64,000 bases of DNA from Pseudomonas cremoricolorata DSM 17059 = NBRC 16634. GTDB taxonomy: Bacteria; Pseudomonadota; Gammaproteobacteria; Pseudomonadales; Pseudomonadaceae. A program made the position numbers and the translations under genes. The notes below the pieces were generated by a model, which saw nothing but the letters and a program-made list of their open reading frames with translations, was not told the DNA's origin and did not search any database. Within the stretch, counting starts at the first letter, position 1; the number at the start of each line of letters is the position of its first letter. The stretch is from NCBI RefSeq assembly GCF_000425745.1, contig NZ_AUEA01000006.1, positions 62,001-126,000 on the forward strand. The letters run 5' to 3'. Positions 38,908 to 47,059 of the stretch are shown here, piece by piece.

Positions 38908-39621
38908 ATGCGCAAAGCCGATCGCCTGTTCCAACTGGTCAACCTGATTCGCGCCCACCAGCCCATTTGCGCAGAAAGACTCGCCGAGCGTATGCAGGTG
39001 TCGGTGCGCAGCATCTACCGCTATATCGACGACATCTCGCTCAGCGGCATTCCGGTCTATGGCACGCCAGGCGTCGGCTACGCCCTGCACGATACGTTCG
39101 AACTGCCGCCGCTGTCGCTGACCTCGCTCGAGTTCGAGGCACTGATGCTGGCCGTGGACATGCTTGCCAGCACCGCCGATCAAGCGCTGGGGGCTGCAGC
39201 GAGGTCATTGCTCGGCAAAGTGGCCGCCTCGCTACCCGGCGCAGCGCCAGCACCGGACCAGGCGCCATTACGCGCACTGGGCCGTACCCCGCCGGTCATG
39301 CGTGATCATTTCGGCACGCTGCGCCGAGCCATCGAGCAAGGCCGGAGCGTACGCATCACCTATCTGAGCCTGACCGGTCAACTGTCGCATCGCTTGGTCT
39401 ATCCGCTGGGGTTGTTCTACTGGGGCGGCAAGTGGACCCTGGGCAGTTGGTGCACGACGCGCGGTGCCTACCGCGACTTTCGCGTCGACCGTATCGCGGC
39501 AGCCACGCTCGACGCGCTATTCGTCGCCGACCGTCACGAACTCACGCTGCAGGCCTACACCCGCCATCAGGCTGAACAGTGGAAATCGCTGATCGGCACT
39601 GACAGCATGCTGTCAGGATGA
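38908..39621 (+). CDS. WYL-domain transcriptional regulator (YafY-like)
   Basis: A regulator of 237 residues. An N-terminal HTH (about 1-60: LFQLVNLIRAHQPI, then RLAERMQVSVRSIYRYIDDIS) is followed by a WYL domain (about 135-205) with VRITYLSL, YPLGLFYWGGKWTLGSWC and FRVDRI. WYL domains often sense nucleic acid or nucleotide ligands and regulate defence or stress genes, but small YafY-type proteins with an adjacent monooxygenase-like gene are common metabolic regulators. The next gene starts 41 nt downstream and is probably its target. Confidence 0.85.
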   Translation: MRKADRLFQLVNLIRAHQPICAERLAERMQVSVRSIYRYIDDISLSGIPVYGTPGVGYALHDTFELPPLSLTSLEFEALMLAVDMLASTADQALGAAARSLLGKVAASLPGAAPAPDQAPLRALGRTPPVMRDHFGTLRRAIEQGRSVRITYLSLTGQLSHRLVYPLGLFYWGGKWTLGSWCTTRGAYRDFRVDRIAAATLDALFVADRHELTLQAYTRHQAEQWKSLIGTDSMLSG

Positions 39622-39662
39622 TCCACCACACTGGCGTCTCATCCACAACCAAGACCCTTGCC

Positions 39663-39971
39663 ATGCCTGATTCCACTCACGTTCTCGAACTGGCCGTTTT
39701 CACCGTCAAGCCTGACCAGGTTGCCCACATGCCGGCACTTCGCAGCGAGCTTCGCCAGACGCTGCGAGACTTTCCGGGCCTGATCGACTACCGCCCCTAC
39801 AGCCCGATCAGCGCGGACCGCACGTTCGTCGACCTCGCCGTGTGGGACACCCTGAAACACGCCAAGGACGTCGCCGCCGCCTTCAATCAGGGCGACCCGC
39901 GCTTCGCCCGCTACATGAACGCAATCGAGTCGTTGACCTTCATGAGCCATTTGCGCCCCGACCAGAGCTGA
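39663..39971 (+). CDS. Antibiotic-biosynthesis-monooxygenase-like dimeric barrel protein
   Basis: A protein of 102 residues with the pattern of a ferredoxin-like dimeric alpha-beta barrel: HVLELAVFTVKPDQVAHM, then a helix RSELRQTLRDFPGLIDYRPY, then FVDLAVWDTLKHAKDVAAAF. Such proteins are small monooxygenases or stress-response barrels; no cofactor residue can be named. The ATG at 39663 is preferred to one at 39618 overlapping the regulator's stop; the Shine-Dalgarno is weak for both. It is probably controlled by the adjacent WYL regulator (inference). Confidence 0.65.
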   Translation: MPDSTHVLELAVFTVKPDQVAHMPALRSELRQTLRDFPGLIDYRPYSPISADRTFVDLAVWDTLKHAKDVAAAFNQGDPRFARYMNAIESLTFMSHLRPDQS

Positions 39972-40050
39972 GTGACGCCCCGCGCCAACGCTTCAGTTCG
40001 AGGCGCTGGCGCTGTACTTTGCGCAATTTGACTCAATGGATGATATGACG

Positions 40051-40929
40051 ATGATCAGGAAGGCCCTGCTCGCACTGAGCCTATTGCCACTCGCAGCCAA
40101 TGCCGGGTGGTCGCAGCAGCAGATCAACGACCCTTCGCAGCCAGGTCCCAGCACCGCTTACACGCAACCGGCCAGCCCCATCGGTGGCCATGGCCCGGAA
40201 CTGCAGTTGATGGTCATCGACAGCCACGATGGCGAACCTGCGGCTTTGCTGAATTTCGCCGATGGCGGCCCAGACAGCTGCCAGGGCGGGCAAGGGACGG
40301 CCTGCACGGCCAAGGTGCGCTTCGATCAAGGTGCAACCACTGAACTGAAGTTCTTGAGCGACAATGGCCGTCAACTGGCGCCGACCGACCTGGGCGCCTT
40401 CACTGGCGCTCTGCTGCACGCACGCAGCCTGACGGTGGAAGTGGCATTCTCGGGCAAACCCATGCGGTACCGCTATGATCTGGCACCGCTGAACATCGAG
40501 CAGTCCAGACCTGCGACCGTGACGGTCATGGGCTTCGACCTGGGCCGCGCCTATCCCGACAAAAAGCCTGCGCTGAGCAAGGGCAAGAGCGCCAATGGCA
40601 GCACGTGCTACGACGGCAAGAATGTGGCCAATGCCCTGGCCGGCAACACCGCTGCGGCGGTGACCTTGTGCTTCTACAAGGACGTGCTCTACAGCGCCCT
40701 GGTGACGCCCGGCAGCGAGCGCAGCTACAACGCCGCCTACACCTACTTCAGCGAACGCTTCGGCGAGCCGCCGGCGGATTCACCCGTGCTGTTCTGGCCG
40801 GATGTCGACACCCGCATCAACCGAGCTCAGACCAAGGTCATAGCCTTCACCAGCGAAGACGGCACCTTCGATTCACCTTTCATCATCACCGATCAGCGCT
40901 GGTCATTGCTGGCGCCGCCGGTGAAATGA
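40051..40929 (+). CDS. Secreted protein of unknown function
   Basis: A protein of 292 residues with a signal peptide (MIRKALLALSLLPLAANAGW, cleavage near residue 18). The mature part has four cysteines (SCQGGQGTAC; STCYDGKN; TLCFYKD), which could form two disulfides, and no recognisable catalytic motif. I cannot place it in a family. In-frame ATGs at 40036 and 40045 are also possible. It is convergent with the TonB receptor gene. The composition is like that of its neighbours. Confidence 0.65.
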   Translation: MIRKALLALSLLPLAANAGWSQQQINDPSQPGPSTAYTQPASPIGGHGPELQLMVIDSHDGEPAALLNFADGGPDSCQGGQGTACTAKVRFDQGATTELKFLSDNGRQLAPTDLGAFTGALLHARSLTVEVAFSGKPMRYRYDLAPLNIEQSRPATVTVMGFDLGRAYPDKKPALSKGKSANGSTCYDGKNVANALAGNTAAAVTLCFYKDVLYSALVTPGSERSYNAAYTYFSERFGEPPADSPVLFWPDVDTRINRAQTKVIAFTSEDGTFDSPFIITDQRWSLLAPPVK

Positions 40930-40940
40930 CACCTGGCGCT

Positions 40941-40969
40941 CAGGCCGCCCCGTTTACCGGGCCGGCCTG
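40941..40969. terminator. Terminator-like hairpin between convergent genes
   Basis: An 11-bp stem with one C-C mismatch (CAGGCCG/CGGCCTG and CCCG/CGGG) and a 5-nt loop, 12 nt after the secreted-protein stop. It is followed by CTGCCTTCTATTT on the plus strand. Confidence 0.65.
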
Positions 40970-41004
40970 GCTGCCTTCTATTTATAGCCGCAGGCTCATC
41001 GCGC

Positions 41005-43407
41005 TCAGAAATCCCCGCGCAGGGACAGCATGTAGCTGCGTGGCGTGCCGTAGGTGGTGCCGCGGGTCCAGTAGCCGGTCGAGTCGAAGTATTTGCGATC
41101 GAGCAAGTTCTCCACATCCACTCCCACCGTCCAGTGCCGGTCGAGCTTGTACGCGGCCCGCGCATCGAAGATCGCCCGGCCACTGTTGCTGACGCCGTTG
41201 TAGGCGTCGTAGTAATGCGACTGCGCTGACACTCCGCCACCGACACTCAGGCGGTTCCACTGCCCCGGCAAGGTGTAGTTACTGTTGAGTCGCAGCATGT
41301 GCTTGGGCGTCTGCGCCGAGATCGGCCCGCCGGTTTCCGCTTGCGTAGTGTTGAAGGTGTAGCCGGCGGCCACCTGCAGGCCCGGCAGCAGCTCGCCACT
41401 GGCTTCAGCCTCGAAACCCTTGCTGCGGCTGATGCCATCGCTGTTGACGAAGCAGCGCCCGGCAACGTCGTTGGGGCACTCGCCATCGTTGGCGTAGTCG
41501 CGTGCCGCGACCTTCTCCTGCTCGATATAGAACAGCGCCAGCGACACGTTCAGGCGCTTGTCGAACAGCTCGCCCTTGATGCCGGTTTCGTAGTTGGAGC
41601 CCACCGCAGGATCGAGCATCTGCCCGCCGACGGTGCGATAACCGGCCTGCGGCATGAAGATATCGGCATAGCTGGCGTACCACGACCAGTGCTCGTCGAG
41701 GTCATAGATCGTACCCACGAAGGGGGTGAACTCATGCTTCTGCTGGTTGGTATTGCTCACGTCTTCGCTGAGGGTTTCGGTCTTGTACCAGCTCAGGCGC
41801 CCACCGAGGATCAGGCTCAGGTCTTCGGTCATGTGCAGACGCGCATTGAGGTAGGTGCCGTAGCGCGTGTCGAAGGTGTCCTGCTTGTAGTCCCAGCCCT
41901 GACGGCGCAGCTTCGGCACGTTGCTGTGATCGGGCCGGTACACGTTCAGCGGAATCGGCTCATCGAGGGCGACGGTCGCTTCCTTGTCGTTCATCTTGCG
42001 CTTCGACCAGTTGGCACCCAGCGACAGTTGATGGCTCAGGCCAAAGGCCTCGAACTCACCATCGAGATGACCATCCACCGCGTTCGCGGTGACGTCGAAC
42101 TTGTGGTAGCTGACGTCGTTGACCATCGGCCCGGTCGGGCTACCGTACTCCAGCGTGTCTTCGGCGCCCCACTCGATGGCACTGCGGTTGTAGCCGCTTT
42201 CGGAATGCGACAGGGCCAGCTTGCCGGTCCAGTTGTCATTGAAGCGGTGGTTGAGGTCGGCGAAGACTTCATCGGTATGGCTCTGCAAGGTGGCCCAGTC
42301 CTGCCCCAGGAAGGTCGAGCGCGGCAGATGCGGGTTACTGCCATCGGGATTTCTCGGCAGGCCCAGCACGCTGTAGCCATCGGTGCGCGAGGTCTGCCGG
42401 CGCAGGCCGAGTGCCACGGTGGTGGCGTCGCTCAGGTCGCCCTCGAGGATGCCGTACAGCAGCGGCCGCTTGGACTTGGTGACGTCGGTGAAGTAGCCGC
42501 GGTCCTCGTAAGAGGCAACCATGCGACCGCGCAGGGTGCCTTCGTCGTTGAGTTTGCCGCTGGCATCCAGGTCGAGGCGATAGTTGTCCCACGAGCCGGC
42601 ACGCGTGGTGACGGAGAAGCGCGGGTCTACTGTAGGACGCTTACGCACCAGGTTCACCGCACCACCAGGGTTTCCCGCCCCCACCAGCAACCCAGAGGCC
42701 CCGCGCAGCACTTCCACGCGATCGAACACCGCCATGTCCGGGACCATCCAGCCGGTATAGGCGTAGGCTTGCCCGGCGACACCGTCGACCATGTAGCTGT
42801 CGTCGGTCAGGTCGAAGCCGCGGGAGCTGAAATGGTGGTTGCCGTAGCCACGATTGGCGCGGGTGATGCCGGTGGTCTGCGCCATCACCTGATCCAGCGA
42901 CACCAGGTTCTTGTCGTCCATCAGCTTGCGCGTCACCACGGTCACCGACTGCGGGGTTTGCCGCAGCGTCTGCGCGGTCTTGCCGATGGTCACCGCACCG
43001 GTGGTGTAGGAGCCGGAAAACTCAGTGGTCTCGCCCAGGGTCTGGCTATCGATGGTGGTGGCGCCAAGCTCCAGCGCACCTTCGGTGTCCACCGCCGTTT
43101 CGACGCTGAACGTGCCGTTGCCCGTGACGATCGCCTGCAGGCCGCTACCTGCCAGGGCCTGTTGCACGGCTTGCAGCGGGCTCATCTGACCGCGAATGGC
43201 CGGCGCGCGCTTGCCGGCGACCAGTGCCGGGTTCAGCGACATCACCTGCCCGCCCTGCCGGGCGATGGCGTTGAGGGTCTGCGCCAGGCTGGCGGCGGGC
43301 AGATCGAAGCGCTGCTGCTGTTGCTGCGCGGAACCTTCCGCCCAGGCAGGCGCTGCAGAGAGGGTGGCCAGCGCGATGGCGAGGGCAAGGGGCCAGGGTT
43401 TGAACAC
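41005..43407 (-). CDS. TonB-dependent siderophore receptor with signalling domain
   Basis: An outer-membrane receptor of 800 residues. A signal peptide (1-23, ending AWA) is followed by an STN signalling domain (about 30-105), a plug (about 150-255, with QTPQSVTVVTRKLMDD), and a 22-strand barrel ending in F (MLSLRGDF), the OMP C-terminal signature. The STN domain means it signals through FecR and the ECF factor encoded just upstream. The GTG start at 43407 has AGGAG 7 nt upstream. The ligand is unknown: it may import pyoverdine or a foreign hydroxamate siderophore. FpvA-like barrel architecture is an inference. Confidence 0.9.
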   Translation of the reverse strand: MFKPWPLALAIALATLSAAPAWAEGSAQQQQQRFDLPAASLAQTLNAIARQGGQVMSLNPALVAGKRAPAIRGQMSPLQAVQQALAGSGLQAIVTGNGTFSVETAVDTEGALELGATTIDSQTLGETTEFSGSYTTGAVTIGKTAQTLRQTPQSVTVVTRKLMDDKNLVSLDQVMAQTTGITRANRGYGNHHFSSRGFDLTDDSYMVDGVAGQAYAYTGWMVPDMAVFDRVEVLRGASGLLVGAGNPGGAVNLVRKRPTVDPRFSVTTRAGSWDNYRLDLDASGKLNDEGTLRGRMVASYEDRGYFTDVTKSKRPLLYGILEGDLSDATTVALGLRRQTSRTDGYSVLGLPRNPDGSNPHLPRSTFLGQDWATLQSHTDEVFADLNHRFNDNWTGKLALSHSESGYNRSAIEWGAEDTLEYGSPTGPMVNDVSYHKFDVTANAVDGHLDGEFEAFGLSHQLSLGANWSKRKMNDKEATVALDEPIPLNVYRPDHSNVPKLRRQGWDYKQDTFDTRYGTYLNARLHMTEDLSLILGGRLSWYKTETLSEDVSNTNQQKHEFTPFVGTIYDLDEHWSWYASYADIFMPQAGYRTVGGQMLDPAVGSNYETGIKGELFDKRLNVSLALFYIEQEKVAARDYANDGECPNDVAGRCFVNSDGISRSKGFEAEASGELLPGLQVAAGYTFNTTQAETGGPISAQTPKHMLRLNSNYTLPGQWNRLSVGGGVSAQSHYYDAYNGVSNSGRAIFDARAAYKLDRHWTVGVDVENLLDRKYFDSTGYWTRGTTYGTPRSYMLSLRGDF

Positions 43408-43488
43408 GTGGATACTCCTGAGTTTTTTCTGTTGTCAGGAGCTATGTGCAACGAAGCTGAAAAAGTGGACACGAATGAGGCGAGTTTT

Positions 43489-43507
43489 CATTCGGATTAT
43501 CATCGAG
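43489..43507. promoter_or_regulatory. Weak Fur-box-like site before the receptor gene
   Basis: TGATAATC (minus strand, 43502-43495) matches the centre of the 19-bp Fur consensus, about 11 of 19 positions overall. It overlaps the end of fecR. Low confidence. Confidence 0.3.
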
Positions 43508-43524
43508 CTGCTTGACCGGGCCAC

Positions 43525-44496
43525 TCAGCGGCGCTCGATGAGGGTCAACCAGCTGCCGTAGCGCCTGACTCGAATCGGCATCGTATCCTCCAGAGCCGCA
43601 AGGGTGCGCTCGCTGTCATCCAGCGGGAATACGCCCTGCACGCGCAGATTGCGCACTTCGGGGTCAACCCGCATCAGCCCTGGGCGATACGGGCGCAGCG
43701 CCTCGATGACCGCCTGCAGCGGCTCGTCCAATACACTGAGACGGCCTTCGAGCCAATCGGCGCGGTACACCTGCGAGTCGCTGCACAGCTCGACACGCGG
43801 CCCGCGCAGCAGGGCCGCCTGCCCTTCAGCCAGATCGAGCCAGGCGCCGTCCGGCACCGAGGCACGCACGCTGTGCTCGAGCACCACCACGCGGGTAGCA
43901 CCCTGCAGTTGTTCGACCAGAAAGCGCGTCCCGAGCGCGCGCGCATCGCCCTGCTCGCTGCGCACCAGCAGCGGGCGCCTGGCATCAGGCGCCACCTCAA
44001 TGACCAGCGCGCCCTGGTACAGACGCAACAGACGCTGACCTGCCGAGAAGTCGACGTCCAGCGACGTCCCGGCGTTCAGGCTCAGTCGACTGCCATCGGC
44101 CAGGGTCACAGTGCGCCGCTCGCCCGTACCGGTGCGCAGATCCGCGGTCAGCATACGGGCGCTGTCGCTGCGTACCCCCATCCACAAGCCCCCGCCGAAC
44201 AGCGCCAGACCACCCAGCCCGCGCAGCACGTCGCGCCGACCCAGTTGGGGCTGCAACAACGCATCGCGCAGCACCTGCGGCGCCCGCCTCGCGACCTCGT
44301 AATGGCCGCCCATGCCGCGCTGCAACTGCTCCCAGGCCTGGGCATTGGCCGGATCCTGCGCCAGCCAGCGCTGAAATCGCGCCTCCTGCCGCGCATCCGT
44401 GCGGCCCGAGCGCAGCCGCACCATCCAGGCAATGGCCTGCTCTGCGGCCGGCCCCAGCGCGCTACCGCTCAAGGATGTGCACCGCTGAGGTAGCAC
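43525..44496 (-). CDS. FecR-type anti-sigma/sigma-regulator
   Basis: A protein of 323 residues. The N-terminal cytoplasmic DUF4880 region (about 15-60) has EARFQRWLAQDPANAQAWEQLQ, followed by a membrane segment (about 91-107) preceded by twin arginine Arg87-Arg88 (GRRDVLRGLGG). The FecR periplasmic domain (about 115-210) has GERRTVTLADGSRLSLNAGTSL, and a C-terminal STN-like part contacts the receptor. It controls the sigma factor encoded upstream. The start is uncertain: GTG at 44496 overlaps the sigma gene by 28 nt; TTG at 44472 overlaps its stop by 2 nt. Confidence 0.87.
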   Translation of the reverse strand: MLPQRCTSLSGSALGPAAEQAIAWMVRLRSGRTDARQEARFQRWLAQDPANAQAWEQLQRGMGGHYEVARRAPQVLRDALLQPQLGRRDVLRGLGGLALFGGGLWMGVRSDSARMLTADLRTGTGERRTVTLADGSRLSLNAGTSLDVDFSAGQRLLRLYQGALVIEVAPDARRPLLVRSEQGDARALGTRFLVEQLQGATRVVVLEHSVRASVPDGAWLDLAEGQAALLRGPRVELCSDSQVYRADWLEGRLSVLDEPLQAVIEALRPYRPGLMRVDPEVRNLRVQGVFPLDDSERTLAALEDTMPIRVRRYGSWLTLIERR

Positions 44497-44975
44497 TGAC
44501 GCAAGGCCTGGGTCATGTAGCGCCCCACCGTGCGCTCGGATACCCCGAGTTTGCAGCTGATTTCGGCGTAGCCCAAACCGTCGAGCTGACTGAGCAGAAA
44601 GGCCTTCTTCACCACCAGCGGCAGGCCAGCCAGGCTGCTGTCGATGGCATGCAACGCCTCGAGCAGCAAATGGGTTTGCTCCGGCGACTGGGCCAAGGCC
44701 TCCGGCAGCAGCATCAAGCGCTCCAGATAGGCCTCTTCCAGCCGCCGCCGCCGATAGCGATCGAAGATCAGGCGCCGGGCGATGGTCGCAAGATAAGCGC
44801 GCGGCTGCTCGATGGCCGCAGGATCGACCCGCGCCGCGATGATCTGACAGAACGTCTCGGCCGCTGTGTCCTCGGCATCCGGGCGATGACTCAACTGGCG
44901 CTGCACATAATGCAGCAGCCAGCGATGGTGATCGCTGAAGAAGTAACTCAACTTGGAGGTATCGGATACGGACAC
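44469..44975 (-). CDS. FecI-family ECF sigma factor
   Basis: A sigma-70 ECF factor of 168 residues: region 2 (about 13-75, with RHRPDAEDTAAETFCQII-like sequence and RRLIFDRYRRRRLEE), and region 4 (about 105-160, with LDGLGYAEISCKLGVSERTVGRYM). The sigma directs transcription of the receptor downstream when FecR is triggered by loaded receptor. The GTG at 44975 lacks a clear Shine-Dalgarno, so the start is uncertain. It is the first gene of sigma-fecR-receptor, all on the minus strand. Confidence 0.88.
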   Translation of the reverse strand: MSVSDTSKLSYFFSDHHRWLLHYVQRQLSHRPDAEDTAAETFCQIIAARVDPAAIEQPRAYLATIARRLIFDRYRRRRLEEAYLERLMLLPEALAQSPEQTHLLLEALHAIDSSLAGLPLVVKKAFLLSQLDGLGYAEISCKLGVSERTVGRYMTQALRQCYLSGAHP

Positions 44976-45290
44976 GGGCGAGACCAGGAGTAAATGAGAA
45001 CTGGTCGCACTTTATAGACAGCGGGCGGCAAGTGCCAGAGGGATGTGGCGAGTTGAGGGCGCAGGTGTGACCAACTCAGATACGAATGTGGAGCGAGACT
45101 GACGAGACGCGCGAAGCGCAGCTAAGGACGGCGACGCGTGTTCTATTCACAGGAAGGGGAAGATAGATCAAGTACGGGAGAGGTGCCGAGCGAGACGCAT
45201 GAACAATCGCGCTCACGCTCTGTTCACGCTAGAGTTCCAGCGGGTCAAGGGGGAGCGTCGTTAAAGCTCGTAACCCCTTGATTTAAAAGA
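44976..45290. other. Non-coding stretch between sigma gene and tRNA cluster
   Basis: About 315 bp upstream of the sigma gene and downstream of tRNA-Leu. It contains the inverted repeat TCAAGGGG/CCCCTTGA (45245-45252 with 45274-45281) just after the tRNA, a possible weak terminator. I see no gene, no Fur box of good quality, and no repeat of the tRNA 3' end. Confidence 0.5.
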
Positions 45291-45375
45291 TGGTGCGGAC
45301 GAAGAGACTCGAACTCTTACAGCTTGCGCCGCTGGAACCTAAATCCAGTGTGTCTACCAATTTCACCACGTCCGC
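45291..45375 (-). tRNA. tRNA-Leu (TAG)
   Basis: An 85-nt gene with CCA encoded. Acceptor GCGGACG pairs with CGTCCGC, the anticodon loop is TTTAGGT (anticodon TAG, reading CUA), and it has a long variable arm as expected for leucine. The T-loop GTTCGAGTC is present. It is the last of three tRNAs read leftwards. Confidence 0.95.
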
Positions 45376-45390
45376 ATGCAACACTTAAAA

Positions 45391-45425
45391 CAAAGGCGCC
45401 AGATTATACAATCAAGGCGCCTTTG
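45391..45425. repeat. Inverted repeat between tRNA-Leu and tRNA-His
   Basis: CAAAGGCGCC (45391-45400) pairs perfectly with GGCGCCTTTG (45416-45425) across a 15-nt AT-rich loop. It may direct processing of the tRNA precursor or terminate part of the transcript. Confidence 0.6.
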
Positions 45426-45432
45426 AAGAATA

Positions 45433-45508
45433 TGGGGTGGACGATGGGAATCGAACCCACGACAACTGGAATCACAATCCAGCGCTCTACCAACTGAGCT
45501 ACGCCCAC
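45433..45508 (-). tRNA. tRNA-His (GTG)
   Basis: A 76-nt gene with CCA encoded. Anticodon loop TTGTGAT (GTG). The position opposite discriminator C73 is an encoded G at 45509, the extra G-1 required by histidyl-tRNA synthetase. Confidence 0.95.
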
Positions 45509-45559
45509 CATATTGCGGTGTTACGTTGAAACTTCACTTGCTTGCCAAAGCTGCCTTAG

Positions 45560-45636
45560 TGGCGCACCCGGCAGGACTCGAACCTGCGACCATCCGCTTA
45601 GAAGGCGGATGCTCTATCCAGCTGAGCTACGGGCGC
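45560..45636 (-). tRNA. tRNA-Arg (TCT)
   Basis: A 77-nt gene with CCA encoded. Acceptor GCGCCCG/CGGGTGC (with one G-T pair), anticodon loop CTTCTAA, anticodon TCT reading AGA. It is the first tRNA of the leftward cluster. Confidence 0.95.
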
Positions 45637-45925
45637 ATATTCAATCTGCTTTCTACTAGGATTGCAAATCAACTTTTAGCCGTACCGAACAAGCCGATAA
45701 ATCCGCTCATTCTGCCTGACCTTGCTAACCAGTGCTAGGCTCTGCCCGACAAGTGCGACGAATGTTATAGACGAGCCTTCAGGTCGTCAACAGGTTTTTC
45801 AAAAAAAATTTAGCTTATTGAAGGAGTTAGGGGATTTGCCCGACCGCGTGCTTTTGCCCTCACGGTCGGTCGTGCGAGAATGCCGCCTCTTTTATGTTCT
45901 CATCTCGATGGTTAAACACGCGTCT

Positions 45926-46780
45926 ATGACTGCACACCTTATCGATGGCAAGGCGATCGCCGCCAACCTGCGCAAGCAGATCGCCCAACGTGTCGCTGAA
46001 CGCCGCCAACAGGGCCTGCGTACACCGGGCCTGGCGGTGATTCTGGTCGGTACCGACCCCGCCTCCCAAGTCTATGTCTCGCACAAGCGCAAGGACTGCG
46101 AAGAGGTTGGCTTCATGTCCCAGGCCTTCGACCTGCCTGGCACCACCACGCAAGATGACCTCACCGCGCTGATCGATCGCCTCAACGACGATGCCAGCAT
46201 CGACGGCATTCTGCTGCAACTGCCGCTGCCGGCCCACCTCGACGCCTCCAAGCTGCTCGAGCGGATCCGCCCGGACAAGGACGTCGATGGTTTCCACCCC
46301 TATAACGTCGGCCGTCTGGCCCAGCGCATCCCGCTGCTGCGCCCGTGCACGCCCAAGGGCATCATGACCCTGCTGGAAAGCACCGGTCAGAGCCTGTATG
46401 GCATGAACGCGGTGATCGTCGGTGCTTCCAACATCGTTGGCCGGCCCATGGCGATGGAACTGCTGCTGGCCGGCTGCACCATTACTGTTTGCCACCGCTT
46501 CACCGAGGATCTTGCCGGCCACGTCGGCCGCGCCGACCTGGTGGTGGTAGCTGCTGGCAAGCCCGGTCTGGTCAAGGGTGAATGGATCAAGCCTGGCGCC
46601 ATCGTCATCGACGTCGGCATCAACCGTCAGGAAGACGGCAAGCTGGTGGGCGATGTGGTGTACGAAACCGCCCTGCCCCGCGCCGGATGGATCACCCCGG
46701 TGCCGGGTGGCGTTGGCCCGATGACCCGCGCCTGCCTGCTGGAAAACACCTTGTTCGCCGCTGAAGAACTGCACAGCTGA
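45926..46780 (+). CDS. folD: FolD, methylenetetrahydrofolate dehydrogenase/cyclohydrolase
   Basis: A bifunctional folate enzyme of 284 residues supplying 10-formyl-THF. The substrate loop has [13 protein letters not shown] (catalytic Lys near 56), plus [21 protein letters not shown], and the NADP site [16 protein letters not shown] near 165. The C-terminal [18 protein letters not shown] is diagnostic. The ATG at 45926 gives the family length; the frame extends 204 nt upstream through non-coding DNA. It is divergent from the tRNA cluster and ends in a strong terminator. Confidence 0.96.
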   Translation: MTAHLIDGKAIAANLRKQIAQRVAERRQQGLRTPGLAVILVGTDPASQVYVSHKRKDCEEVGFMSQAFDLPGTTTQDDLTALIDRLNDDASIDGILLQLPLPAHLDASKLLERIRPDKDVDGFHPYNVGRLAQRIPLLRPCTPKGIMTLLESTGQSLYGMNAVIVGASNIVGRPMAMELLLAGCTITVCHRFTEDLAGHVGRADLVVVAAGKPGLVKGEWIKPGAIVIDVGINRQEDGKLVGDVVYETALPRAGWITPVPGGVGPMTRACLLENTLFAAEELHS

Positions 46781-46802
46781 TCGACTGCCCGCGCGAACCG
46801 GA

Positions 46803-46834
46803 ACGGCATGCCCACCTCGGCATGCCGTTTTTTT
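46803..46834 (+). terminator. Terminator of folD
   Basis: ACGGCATGCC (46803-46812) pairs with GGCATGCCGT (46819-46828) with a 6-nt loop, followed by seven T (46828-46834). A textbook intrinsic terminator 22 nt after the stop. Confidence 0.92.
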
Positions 46835-46959
46835 CGCCTGGACTAAAGGGATGAGCCGTCGCAGAGCGGCTGGCGCAGAAACACGCTGCAACTGGTCAGA
46901 CCAGCACAAGCAAAACACCTTGCAATGCCGAAAACATGGGGCGTAGAGTGGGCCCGCAC

Positions 46960-46988
46960 TGGACAAACCGGTAAGACCACAATAATTA
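46960..46988 (+). promoter_or_regulatory. Candidate promoter with GntR-type operator before the symporter gene
   Basis: TGGACA (46960-46965) matches -35 at 5/6. The inverted repeat GGT-AAG-ACC (46970-46978) fits the FadR-subfamily operator form GGTNNNACC. A weak -10 follows (AATAAT 15 bp or TAATTA 17 bp from the -35). The operator lies in the spacer, a good place for repression by one of the two GntR regulators encoded downstream. Confidence 0.45.
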
Positions 46989-47059
46989 AGTCCGCGCTTT
47001 CAGGGTTTCGCTCACGGGAAAGGCTGTGAAGCAAGGACACCGACCAAGAGACTCCTCCC

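Noticed and set aside
43408..43524. PvdS box before the TonB receptor gene
   Set aside because: No TAAAT-N16-CGT on the minus strand here. The receptor is more likely controlled by its own ECF factor.
45200..45300. Attachment site of a mobile island at the 3' end of tRNA-Leu
   Set aside because: I looked for a second copy of the tRNA 3' end on the tig side and found none, and there is no integrase gene in the slot.
45637..45925. Riboswitch (ZTP/pfl type) upstream of folD
   Set aside because: The conserved stem and loop sequences of that motif are absent. Only a short CCGACCG/CGGTCGG repeat (45840-45869) is seen.
46871..46892. Sigma-54 promoter before the DctA-like gene
   Set aside because: A TGGCGC segment is present, but the -12 GC does not fall at the required distance, and no upstream activator gene (dctD) is near.
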